From contig NZ_JAKSYE010000026.1 of assembly GCF_022829685.1 (NCBI RefSeq), positions 62,001 to 126,000 of the forward strand: a stretch of DNA of 64,000 nucleotides. The letters are read 5' to 3'. The notes under the pieces are model-generated. The model had not been told where the DNA came from, ran no database searches, and saw nothing but the letters and a program-made list of their open reading frames with translations. The DNA is from Methylobacterium sp. E-045. GTDB lineage: Bacteria; Pseudomonadota; Alphaproteobacteria; Rhizobiales; Beijerinckiaceae. Shown piece by piece: positions 18,884-27,279 of the stretch. The position numbers and the translations under genes are program-made. The stretch's first letter is position 1. Every line of letters starts with the position of its first letter.

Positions 18884-21079
18884 TCACGCCGCTTTCGGCC
18901 CCCGCCTGCCTTCGAGCCGCCCGCCCATGACCAGGGCGGCCAGCGCCTCGGCGGTCATGGCCCGGCCATAGAGGTAGCCCTGGCCCTCGCGGCATCCCAT
19001 CATGCGCAGCATCGTGTCCTGCTCGATCGTCTCGATCCCCTCGGCGATGACATCGAGGCCGAAGCTCTGGGCCATGCCGAGCACGGCCCGGACAATTTCC
19101 GCGTCTTGCCGATCGGTGAGGATGTCGCGCACGAAGCCGCGATCGATCTTCAGGCGCGTCAGCGGGAAGCGCTTGAGCGAACTCAGCGACGCGTAGCCGG
19201 TGCCGAAATCGTCGAAGGCGATGGAGACGCCGTGCCGATGAAGCTCGCGCAACGGGTCCAGCAGGGAGTCGTCGGTCTGGAGGGCGATCCGCTCCGTCAC
19301 CTCGATTTCGAGGAGGCTCGGCGGCAGCGCGTGGTGTTCCAGCGCGCCGATCACCTCGCGGGCCAGTCGCCCCGTCCTGAGATGGGCCCCGAACAGGTTC
19401 ACGGCAACCCGCAGGGGCGGCAAGCCGAGGGCGCGCCAGAATGCGGATTGCCGGCAGGCATCGTCGACGATCCATCGGCCGATGGCGGTGGCGAGGGGAT
19501 GGGCTTCGAGGGCGTCGATGAAGGCGGCTGGCAACAGCAGGCCACGGGTGGGATGCTGCCACCGTAGCAGGGCTTCGGCACCGATGATCCGCCCCGACGC
19601 CAGTTCGACCTGCGGCTGGTAATACAGCACCAGTTCGGCGTGCTCCACCGCGCGGGTCAATTCGTCGTGCAGCGTCCGCCGGGCGACCACCGCATTGCGC
19701 ATGGATTGTTCGAACAGGCGAAAGCAGCGCCGCCCGTCACGCTTGGCCTGGTAGAGGGCCAGATCCGCATCGGCGATCAGCTCGTCCCGGACGGTTCCCG
19801 GCCCGGCAATCGCCGCGCCGATGCTGAGACCGACATGAAAGACATGCCCTGCCACCGGGAACGGGGTCTGGAACGCCTCCAGGATCTTCGCCGCCAGGGC
19901 CGCCGCATCGAGGGGGTTGCCCCGGCCCGGAAGGAGCAGCGCGAACTCGTCCCCACCAAACCGCGCGACCGTGATCTGAGATGTGACGTAGGACGACAGA
20001 CGCACCGCTACGGCCTGGAGCAGGACGTCTCCGACGGCGTGCCCCAGGCTGTCGTTGACCTCCTTGAAGCCGTCGAGATCCAGCAGCATCACCGTGGCGT
20101 AACGGTCCGTCGCCAGGCACCCGTCCAGGCGCTCGTCGAAGAGGGCGCGATTGGTGAGGCCTGTTAGCTTGTCGTGGTGGGCGAGCTGAACCAGCTTGGC
20201 GTCGCGGGCGCGCCACTCGCTGATGTCGCGGATGAGGGCGCCCATCCCGATTCCGCCGGGCTCCTGCCAGACCGACATCGAGAACTCGATCGGAAACGTG
20301 CCTCCGTCGCGGTGCAGGGCCGTCAGCTCGATGGTGCGGCCGGCCAAGTGTGACGCCCCCCCGGAGGCGATCCGGCGCAGCCCCGCCCTGTGGGCGGCGC
20401 GGAGCGGCTCGGGAATGATGATCTCAATGGGCCGGCCGACCATGTCGCCCGCGGCATAGCCGAACAGGGCCTCGGCCGAGGGATTGCAGAAGGTGATGGT
20501 GCCCGTTCCGTCCACCACGAGCAGGGCATATTCGGCAGCCTGGGCAAAGCCGATCGCCGCTGTGTTGGCTAGTTGCGCCCGGCGCATGTCCAGCCGGTCC
20601 ATGACGAGATCGGCGAAAGCGGCGAGCTTCGACCGCTCGGCATCGTTGAAATCAGCGCGCGGCTTCGTGTCGAGGACGCAGAGCGAGCCGATGCAGTGCC
20701 CCTCGGCCGTGATCAGGGGCGCACCGGCATGGAACCGGACGCCCGGCAGATCGCGGAAGAGAAGGCCGTCGTCGTTCGCGTCAATGACGACAATCTCGGA
20801 CTGCGCGAGGACGCGTTCGCAGGGCAGACCGTGCCGCGGCATGCGCTGAAGATCGACGCCGATACGGGCCACCAGCCAGGAGACGTTATCGTCGACGAGG
20901 GAGACCCAGGCCATCGGCATGCCGAGGCTCGCCGCCGTCACTGCGACGATGCGCTCGAGACCGGCATCCGGGGCCGCACCGATCATGCGGCAGGAGCGCA
21001 AGGCGGCCAGACGCTCGGCGTCGTCCGTCGGGGCATGGCTGTCGTCGGTTCCGGCAGGTGCCGATGGTGGAGGGAGCAT
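18884..21079 (-). CDS. GAF-PAS-GGDEF-EAL cyclic-di-GMP protein
   Basis: 731 residues: GAF domain (about 25-165), PAS domain (about 175-290), GGDEF domain with intact RFGGDEF (373-379) and EAL domain with intact GAEALLRW (about 500-507), plus EVTE, DDFGTGYASL, KIDRGFV and AEGIET. All residues needed for diguanylate cyclase and for phosphodiesterase chemistry appear present, so the protein may be bifunctional. No membrane helices are seen; it is a cytoplasmic sensor. The GAF and PAS domains suggest small-molecule or redox input. It ends 7 bp from the convergent exported-protein gene. Confidence 0.93.
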   Translation of the reverse strand: MLPPPSAPAGTDDSHAPTDDAERLAALRSCRMIGAAPDAGLERIVAVTAASLGMPMAWVSLVDDNVSWLVARIGVDLQRMPRHGLPCERVLAQSEIVVIDANDDGLLFRDLPGVRFHAGAPLITAEGHCIGSLCVLDTKPRADFNDAERSKLAAFADLVMDRLDMRRAQLANTAAIGFAQAAEYALLVVDGTGTITFCNPSAEALFGYAAGDMVGRPIEIIIPEPLRAAHRAGLRRIASGGASHLAGRTIELTALHRDGGTFPIEFSMSVWQEPGGIGMGALIRDISEWRARDAKLVQLAHHDKLTGLTNRALFDERLDGCLATDRYATVMLLDLDGFKEVNDSLGHAVGDVLLQAVAVRLSSYVTSQITVARFGGDEFALLLPGRGNPLDAAALAAKILEAFQTPFPVAGHVFHVGLSIGAAIAGPGTVRDELIADADLALYQAKRDGRRCFRLFEQSMRNAVVARRTLHDELTRAVEHAELVLYYQPQVELASGRIIGAEALLRWQHPTRGLLLPAAFIDALEAHPLATAIGRWIVDDACRQSAFWRALGLPPLRVAVNLFGAHLRTGRLAREVIGALEHHALPPSLLEIEVTERIALQTDDSLLDPLRELHRHGVSIAFDDFGTGYASLSSLKRFPLTRLKIDRGFVRDILTDRQDAEIVRAVLGMAQSFGLDVIAEGIETIEQDTMLRMMGCREGQGYLYGRAMTAEALAALVMGGRLEGRRGPKAA

Positions 21080-21530
21080 GGATCGGCACCGAGCATGAGC
21101 GGTTTCACTTGGACTACTCTGTCAAATGCTAACGGACCGTGCCGCCGAGGCTCGGACCTATCGATGTGGGACGCGCGTTCCGGATATCGCTTCCACGGGG
21201 CGAAGCAGGATGGTCGCCGGTCTTCGCCGAAATGGGTCCACATCCCTGACGGATATTGTGGAACCTCTCGCGGAGACGGTCGACCCTATCTCACACATCA
21301 GATTCGGTCACGGTTCCGCCAATAGCGCCACGTGAGTCGCTATCGGCCACGTGCGTCGCTTTTTGGACGAACTGCCGTCACGGGTCGTGTTGCGCAAGAA
21401 ATTGATCAAATACTGGAAATCTTATTAAAATCCATTAACCATGCTGCAAAATCACGGAAAACCAAATCTCGTATGCTTGATTGATGTATATCTATCGTTC
21501 ATTCATGTTTATACCCGACGGTGGTCAATC
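21080..21530. other. Intergenic region with an AT-rich end
   Basis: This 451-bp divergent region lies between the GGDEF-EAL gene and a 71-residue protein gene. No gene is supported. The last 150 bp are AT-rich and probably contain the promoter of the small gene. TTAA repeats at 21425-21438 are spaced by six, not seven, bases and so are not a CtrA box. Confidence 0.4.
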
Positions 21531-21746
21531 ATGGCGCATTCGATCTACGTAAGGAAGATGGGGGACGGCTGCGAACAATCTTGGAAGACTCTGGCCCACG
21601 CCATCCAGTCTCAAAGCGAGGCGGTCCTGCTCGCCAGAAGACTGGCATCGTCCTATCCGGAATCTGGCGCGGATCCCTTCAAGCGGGTGTTCTGGTTCCG
21701 GGACCGGACCGGGCTGCACGAGATCTGGGCTGCCCCCGAGGGCTGA
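21531..21746 (+). CDS. Small protein of unknown function, 71 aa
   Basis: Starts MAHSIYVRKMGDGCEQSWKTL and ends FRDRTGLHEIWAAPEG. Soluble, no signal peptide, with an alpha/beta feel resembling small DUF2188-like proteins; no firm family. The start was chosen because upstream codons are AT-rich and non-coding in appearance. It stands alone. Confidence 0.6.
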   Translation: MAHSIYVRKMGDGCEQSWKTLAHAIQSQSEAVLLARRLASSYPESGADPFKRVFWFRDRTGLHEIWAAPEG

Positions 21747-21956
21747 ACAGGTTTCGCAAAAGTGGTCACCGGTCCTGCGGCCCGAAACCTGCGGCACGCC
21801 AGAGACCCGGGCGATGTGAGGCGTTGGCTCGCCAAGGCGAACCTGCTCGGGGACGCATCGGTCTTCCTCTGCGGTGAGATCTTGAAACGGGAGAAGGCCG
21901 GCGGTATCGCCGGGCGGCCGGTGCAACGAGCCACGGCTTCAGGAGATCGACGCGCC

Positions 21957-22844
21957 ATGACCGAGATCCGTCCGCGTCGCAGCGTCCTTGCCATGCCCGG
22001 CTCCAATCCGCGGGTCCTGGAGAAAGCGCGCGGCCTGCCCACCGACGTCGTGATGATCGACCTCGAGGATGGCGTCGCGCCCGATGTGAAGGCAGAGGGG
22101 CGGGACGCCGTCGCCGCCACGGTGGCCTCCCGGCCCTTTGGCCGACGCGAGGTCGCGGTCCGCATCAACGGCCTCGACTCGCCGTGGGGCGAGGCCGATC
22201 TCGCCCGCATCGCCCCCGCCGGGCCGGACGCGATCGTGATCCCGAAGGTCTCCGGCCCCGATGCCCTCGTCGCGGTCGGCTCGCGCCTGCGCCGGCTCGG
22301 TGCGCCGGACCATACCCGCGTCTGGGCGATGATCGAGACGCCCCTGGCGATCCTGCACATTGCCGAGATCGCCAGCGCCGCCCGCGACGTCGATACGCGC
22401 CTGTCGTGCCTCCTCGTCGGGCCGAACGATCTCGCCAAGACCAGCCGGGTCCGGCTCGGGGTGCCGGGCCGTCCGGCTCTGATGCCGTGGCTGATGAACG
22501 TTGTCATGGCGGCGCGCGCCTACGAGATCGACGTGATCGACGGCATCTACAATGCTTTTCGCGATGAGAGCGGGTTCAGGGCCGAATGCGAGCAGGGCCG
22601 AGACAGCGGGTTCGACGGGAAGATGCTGATCCATCCCGGCCAGATCGCCACGGCCAACGAACTGTTCGGCCCCTCGGAGGCCGAGATCGAGGAGGCGCGG
22701 GCGATCATCGCCGTCTTCACCGAGCCGGAGAACCGGACGCGCGGGGCCATTGCCTTTCGCGGCCGGATGATCGAACGGCTCCATGCGGTGGAGGCCTCCC
22801 GGATCGTTGCCCTCGCCGACGCCATCGCGGCACGGGCGGCGTGA
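21957..22844 (+). CDS. HpcH/HpaI aldolase family CoA-ester lyase
   Basis: 295 residues, a CitE/malyl-CoA lyase-like TIM barrel. Visible motifs are RSVLAMPGSNPRVLEKA, DVVMIDLEDGVAP (metal-binding acidic residue), VRINGLDSPWGEADL, WAMIETPLAIL (metal-binding Glu) and GKMLIHPGQIATANELF. Such enzymes cleave or form C-C bonds in acyl-CoA esters, for example malyl-CoA or citramalyl-CoA. The exact substrate is unclear; it is distinct in context from a serine-cycle malyl-CoA lyase. An AGGAG lies 11 bases before the ATG. The stop overlaps the GTG start of the next gene. Confidence 0.88.
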   Translation: MTEIRPRRSVLAMPGSNPRVLEKARGLPTDVVMIDLEDGVAPDVKAEGRDAVAATVASRPFGRREVAVRINGLDSPWGEADLARIAPAGPDAIVIPKVSGPDALVAVGSRLRRLGAPDHTRVWAMIETPLAILHIAEIASAARDVDTRLSCLLVGPNDLAKTSRVRLGVPGRPALMPWLMNVVMAARAYEIDVIDGIYNAFRDESGFRAECEQGRDSGFDGKMLIHPGQIATANELFGPSEAEIEEARAIIAVFTEPENRTRGAIAFRGRMIERLHAVEASRIVALADAIAARAA

Positions 22845-23347
22845 GCGGCGGGTCTCCTTCCGTTCCCCCGGCGGTCGATCTGCGCATCCGCGATCCGCGA
22901 TTGCGGGAATGGGGCTTCCCGCGCTGGGGCTCCGCGGCGGCAGCGGGGCTCGACCTCCATGCCTGCCTCGACGAACCCCTCCACCTGACGCCACAGGCTC
23001 CCGCAATCCTGATTCCGGCGGGGTTCAGCGTGCTGATCCGGGATCCGGATTGGTGCGGCCTCGTCTTCCCGCGCTCTGGCCTCGGTCACCGCGACGGTCT
23101 CGTCCTGGGCAACGGGACCGGCGTCATCGATGCGGATTACGAGGGGCCTCTCATGATCTCGGCCTGGAACCGCAATGCCGACCCTACCGCGACCATCGTC
23201 ATCCGTCCCGGCGACAGGATCGCGCAACTGGTCTTCACCCGCGTGACGCGGCCGGCCTTCACCCTCCTCGACGCCTCCGGTTCCGATGAGCCCGCCCCGC
23301 AATCCGCTCGCGGGCAGGGCGGCTTCGGATCGACCGGCCGGCGCTAG
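22841..23347 (+). CDS. dut: dUTP diphosphatase (dUTPase)
   Basis: 168 residues with all five trimeric dUTPase motifs in order: AAGLDLHA, PRSGLG, GTGVIDADYEG, RPGDRIAQLVF and the C-terminal arm GQGGFGSTG. It hydrolyses dUTP to dUMP and pyrophosphate, keeping uracil out of DNA. The likely start is the GTG at 22841, which overlaps the previous stop (GTGA) and implies translational coupling with the CoA-ester lyase gene. Confidence 0.93.
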   Translation: MSGGSPSVPPAVDLRIRDPRLREWGFPRWGSAAAAGLDLHACLDEPLHLTPQAPAILIPAGFSVLIRDPDWCGLVFPRSGLGHRDGLVLGNGTGVIDADYEGPLMISAWNRNADPTATIVIRPGDRIAQLVFTRVTRPAFTLLDASGSDEPAPQSARGQGGFGSTGRR

Positions 23348-23363
23348 AGGTCTGAGTGAACCG

Positions 23364-23396
23364 TCCTCTGAATGAAGCGTTCGACGCTTCCGAGGA
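23364..23396. other. Intergenic stem-loop after dut
   Basis: GAAGCGT-TCG-ACGCTTC at 23374-23390, extended by TCCTC/GAGGA at the base with small bulges. No T tract. It could be an RNA 3'-end structure for the lyase-dut transcript or a protein-binding palindrome. Confidence 0.35.
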
Positions 23397-23619
23397 TTGC
23401 GTGGAACTCGACTGAGAGGTGATGGCGTATGCTGCGACCGATTACGGTCCCGGCATGGATATTGAGGGCGGCGAACAAGCCGGTCGTGCCCTGGCGGCGA
23501 TCATCAATGGGGCCGTCGCCCCGGTGCGCCGGATGTCGGCGGGAACGCCGATCCGATCACGACCCGATTCTCGTTCTTCCGAAACAAGGTGATTCCCAAG
23601 ACGGTCTGATCGAAGGAGA

Positions 23620-23649
23620 GGGGAATAGGCGCCCCCGCGCCTATTCCCC
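23620..23649. terminator. Bidirectional terminator-like hairpin, dut / PBP1A
   Basis: Perfect 13-bp stem (GGGGAATAGGCGC with its complement) and a CCCC loop. It overlaps the last codons of the PBP1A gene on the minus strand and lies in the gap between convergent genes. Confidence 0.6.
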
Positions 23650-25833
23650 CACGCCGAACAGCTTTTCCAGGAAATTCCGGTCGTCTTGGCTCGGCCCGCG
23701 GGCGCGCTGGTTGGCAGCGACGCGGGGGGGCGGGGCGGCGGATTGCGGCTCGCCGAGAAGGGCGCCGATGAGGCCCCCCGGTGCGGTGCCGGTGGTGGCG
23801 GGAACCTCCGCCGGGGCGCGGTTGCGCCAATGGTTCGCGCCCGGCAGCATCGTCGGAGTCTGGCCCTTGAGGGCCACGGTCATGTAGGTCTTCCAGATCT
23901 CTCCGGGCAGGTTGCCGCCGGAGACCTTCTTCGTGGACTCGCCGTCGTCGTTGCCGAGCCAGACGCCGGTGACCAGGGTCGCCGAGTAGCCGATGAACCA
24001 CGCATCGCGAAAATCCTGGCTGGTGCCGGTCTTGCCGGCGAGATCCCAGCCAGGAACCTCGGCCTTCTTCGCGGTGCCCGAGACGAAGGTCTCGTGCATC
24101 ATCGCGTTCATCATTGAATCCGTCTCGGCGCTCATCACGCGGCCGAGATTGGTGTCCTTGCGCTGGTAGAGCGCCCTGCCCGTCGTGCTTTTCACGTTGG
24201 CGATGACATAGGGGTTCACCCCCGTGCCGCCATTGGCGAAGGCGGCGTAGGCGCCCACCATCTCCAGCGGGGTCACCTCCGAGGTGCCCAGCGCCAGGGA
24301 GCCGTTGGCCTGCAGCGGCGAGGAAATACCGAGGCGCTGGGCCGCCTGCACCACCGTCTTCGGGCCGACTTCCTGGCCGAGGCGCACGGCCACGGTGTTG
24401 AGCGAGAGTGCCAGCGCCTCGCGCAAGGGGACAGGGCCGCGATAGTCGCGCGAATAGTTCTCCGGGTTCCAGCCCTTGATGCTGATCGGCGCGTCGTCGC
24501 GCACGGTGTCCGGGGTCAGGCCGCGCTCCACGGCGGCGAGATAGACGAAGGGCTTGAACGAGGAGCCCGGCTGGCGCTTGGCCGTGGTGGCCCGGTTGAA
24601 CTGGCTCTGGGCGTAGTCGCGCCCGCCGATGAGCGCCCGGATCGCCCCGTCCGGCCGCATCGAGACCACGGCCCCCTGGGCGACGTTGTAGCGCGAGCCC
24701 TTCTGGTTCAACTCGTCCACCAGCGCCTTCTCGGCCGCGCCCTGGAGGCGGGCGTCGACGGTGGTGGTGACGACGATGTCGGTGTCGAATTTCGGCAGGA
24801 AGTCGTCGAGCACGTCCATGACGAGATCGGCCACGTAATTGGCCGAGCCGCCGCCGCGGCTGCTCGCCGGCCGTGCCGGTGTCGCCAGCGCCAGCTTCAC
24901 CTCGGCGGGTTTGGCGAAACCGAGTTCCTCCATGGCCGCGAGGACCTGGGCCGCGCGGGCCTGGGCGGCGGGCAGGTTGCGGTTGGGGGCGAGGCGCGAG
25001 GGGGCCTGGACGAGGCCGCCGAGCATGGCGGCTTCGGCCAGCGTCACCGCCTTGGCGGGCTTGCCGAAATAACGCTGGGCGGCGGCCTCGATGCCGTAGG
25101 CGCCGGCGCCGAAATAGACCCGGTTGAGGTAGAGTTCGAGGATCTCGTCCTTGGTGTAGCGGTGCTCCAGCCAGAGGGCGAGGATCGCCTCCTGGATTTT
25201 TCGCGATGCGGAGCGTTCCGATGTCAGGAACAGGTTCTTGGCGAGCTGCTGCGTCAGGGTCGATCCGCCCTGCGAAACGCCCCGGCGGGTGATGTTCTGG
25301 GCGACGGCGCGGGCGATGCCCACCGGGTCGACGCCGAAATGGCTGTAGAAGCGCCGGTCCTCGATCGCCACGAAGGCGCGTGGAAGATAGGGCGGTAGCT
25401 CGCCGATGCTCACCACCCGTCCGCCGGTCTCGCCACGATTGGCCAGGAGCGAGCCGTCACTGGCGAGGATGGCGATGTTGGGCGGGCGCTTCGGGACGGC
25501 GAGCTGGTCGATCGGCGGCAATTGCGAGGCATGGTAGGCCACCAGCCCCGCAATGGCGATGACGCCCCACAGGCCGAGAACGAGGGTGCCGTAGAACAGG
25601 CTGCCGAGGAACGAGCGCCGGCGCGGCTTGCGGGCCGTCGCCTTGGCCCGCGCCGAGGGACGCCGGGGGCCGTCGCCCTGGCCGTTGCTGCTCGTCGAGC
25701 GTTTGCCCACACCACCTCCGGCGCGATCGTGGCCGTTGAGGCGCAGGTTGAGGTCACCGCGACCACCGATGCGCCCTTCCGGCACGTCGAAGTTCGGCTC
25801 CTCCCGCCCGCGCCCCTTGCGTCCGTTCGCCAT
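23641..25833 (-). CDS. Penicillin-binding protein 1A (bifunctional peptidoglycan synthase)
   Basis: 730 residues. A basic cytoplasmic N-terminus of about 75 residues and one membrane helix (about 76-98) precede a GT51 glycosyltransferase domain (EDRRFYSHFGVD, GGSTLTQQLAKN, RKIQEA) and a transpeptidase domain with SxxK (PGSSFKPF), SxN (SLNTVA) and KTGT (AGKTGTSQD). A short Pro/Ala-rich tail follows. It polymerises glycan strands and cross-links peptides in the periplasm. All catalytic motifs are intact. Confidence 0.95.
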   Translation of the reverse strand: MANGRKGRGREEPNFDVPEGRIGGRGDLNLRLNGHDRAGGGVGKRSTSSNGQGDGPRRPSARAKATARKPRRRSFLGSLFYGTLVLGLWGVIAIAGLVAYHASQLPPIDQLAVPKRPPNIAILASDGSLLANRGETGGRVVSIGELPPYLPRAFVAIEDRRFYSHFGVDPVGIARAVAQNITRRGVSQGGSTLTQQLAKNLFLTSERSASRKIQEAILALWLEHRYTKDEILELYLNRVYFGAGAYGIEAAAQRYFGKPAKAVTLAEAAMLGGLVQAPSRLAPNRNLPAAQARAAQVLAAMEELGFAKPAEVKLALATPARPASSRGGGSANYVADLVMDVLDDFLPKFDTDIVVTTTVDARLQGAAEKALVDELNQKGSRYNVAQGAVVSMRPDGAIRALIGGRDYAQSQFNRATTAKRQPGSSFKPFVYLAAVERGLTPDTVRDDAPISIKGWNPENYSRDYRGPVPLREALALSLNTVAVRLGQEVGPKTVVQAAQRLGISSPLQANGSLALGTSEVTPLEMVGAYAAFANGGTGVNPYVIANVKSTTGRALYQRKDTNLGRVMSAETDSMMNAMMHETFVSGTAKKAEVPGWDLAGKTGTSQDFRDAWFIGYSATLVTGVWLGNDDGESTKKVSGGNLPGEIWKTYMTVALKGQTPTMLPGANHWRNRAPAEVPATTGTAPGGLIGALLGEPQSAAPPPRVAANQRARGPSQDDRNFLEKLFGVGE

Positions 25834-26271
25834 GCGTTTCGTCTGAACCTGTGAGCGTCCCGCGATCCGGGAGGCTCTGGTACCGCATGGTAAATACGGC
25901 GGGTTTAAGGGTTCCTAACCCGGATCGTATTGGGATTTTGGAGTCGAAGGCGAGTTTTGACTGATCTGTCGTTGCGGCGAGGGGGGGCGATTTCTGCTCG
26001 TCGAACCCTCCCCGCCATCGCCAGGGCGGTGACGATAGATGCGCTTCTGGAAACGATCGGTTTCCATCGTTTATATTTCATTCCATCTGCGGGGGCGCGA
26101 TAACGAGACCGGCGCGGACAGGCCGGCGTCCTTCGAGATTTCGTCCAGGCACGAGCGTATTCCCTGGCCCGAACGAGCGGGCCGATGGAGACGGTCGCGT
26201 GGATCGAGGCCGAGCTTGCCCCTTAAACCGCGATACATTTCAGTCGGACCGAGCAAAAGGGGAAACGGGTG
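25834..26271. other. Divergent intergenic region, PBP1A / pirin
   Basis: This 438-bp gap between head-to-head genes has no supported gene; short open frames in both directions lack coding character. It contains a 22-bp palindromic operator (listed separately) 200 bp before the pirin start. Confidence 0.45.
26051..26072 (+). promoter_or_regulatory. Palindromic operator upstream of pirin, same as the LysR site
   Basis: AAACGAT (26051-26057), an 8-base spacer and ATCGTTT (26066-26072). The 22 bp differ by one spacer base from the site in front of the LysR/quinone-dioxygenase genes at 56336-56357. Confidence 0.6.
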
Positions 26272-27210
26272 ATGAGCTGGCACGGTGCGGACGACCCGGT
26301 TCCGGGCGATCACTTCTCCTGCGACGCGATCAAGACCCTGATCGTCCCGCGCTCGCGGGATCTAGGCTCGTTCTCCGTCCGGCGGGCTCTGCCGTCGACG
26401 GAGTGCCGGATGGTCGGTCCGTTCATCTTCTTCGACCAGATGGGGCCGTCCGAGTTCCTGCTCGGCCAGGGCATGGACGTGCGGCCCCATCCGCATATCG
26501 GCCTCTCCACCGTGACCTATCTGTTCGACGGCGAGATCATGCACCGGGACAGCCTGGGCACCGAACTGCCGATCCGTCCGGGCGAGCTCAACTGGATGAC
26601 GGCCGGTCGCGGCATCACCCATTCGGAGCGGACCGGCGCCGGGCTGCGCCGGACCGGCTCGAAGCTGTTCGGCATCCAGAGCTGGGTCGCGCTCAGCGGC
26701 AAGGACGAGGAGACCGCCCCCGCCTTCGAGCATTACGAGGCGGATGCGCTGCCGATCCTCACCGGCGAGGGCAAGACCGTCCGGCTGATCGCCGGGGAGG
26801 CCTTCGGCGCGCGATCGCCGGTACGGACGTCGAGCCCGATGGTCTATGCCGACGTGATGCTGGAGGCAGGCGCCGTGCTGCCCCTCGATCCGACCTATGA
26901 CGAGCGCGCGATCTACACCGTTTCGGGCGCCATCGATATCGCCGGGGACGGGTTCGGCCCCGGCCAGCTTCTGGTCTTCAATCCCGGCGACCGCATCAGC
27001 GTGCGGGCGACCGAAGCCGCGCGGTTCATGGTGCTGGGCGGCGAGCCCATGGATGGGCCGCGCCATCTCTGGTGGAACTTCGTCTCCTCGCGCCCCGAGC
27101 GGATCGAGCAGGCCAAGGAGGATTGGCACCAGGCCCGCTTCGACACCGTGCCCGGCGAATCCGAGTTCATCCCGTTACCGGAATCACCCCCGCCCGTGCG
27201 CTACCCCTGA
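26272..27210 (+). CDS. Pirin family protein
   Basis: 312 residues, bicupin. The N-terminal cupin has the pirin signature [11 protein letters not shown], the metal-binding histidines in [13 protein letters not shown], and GRGITHSER. The C-terminal half shows the second cupin and the typical [10 protein letters not shown]. Bacterial pirins can act as quercetin 2,3-dioxygenases or redox regulators. ATG 26272 was chosen; an adjacent in-frame GTG at 26269 is possible. The upstream operator links it to the LysR-controlled quinone detoxification genes. Confidence 0.92.
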   Translation: MSWHGADDPVPGDHFSCDAIKTLIVPRSRDLGSFSVRRALPSTECRMVGPFIFFDQMGPSEFLLGQGMDVRPHPHIGLSTVTYLFDGEIMHRDSLGTELPIRPGELNWMTAGRGITHSERTGAGLRRTGSKLFGIQSWVALSGKDEETAPAFEHYEADALPILTGEGKTVRLIAGEAFGARSPVRTSSPMVYADVMLEAGAVLPLDPTYDERAIYTVSGAIDIAGDGFGPGQLLVFNPGDRISVRATEAARFMVLGGEPMDGPRHLWWNFVSSRPERIEQAKEDWHQARFDTVPGESEFIPLPESPPPVRYP

Positions 27211-27279
27211 TGCGTGAGACCGGAGCGAGGCCGATGGGGCGTCGCCCGCGAACCCTCTTCCAGCGGAGACGTCGACATC

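Noticed and set aside
21425..21438. Possible CtrA site upstream of the 71-residue protein gene
   Set aside because: The two TTAA units are separated by six bases, not seven, in an AT-rich context where this is likely by chance.
26039..26272. Possible small gene of 77 codons before pirin
   Set aside because: Arginine-rich, no ribosome site, overlaps the operator, and has no recognisable family.
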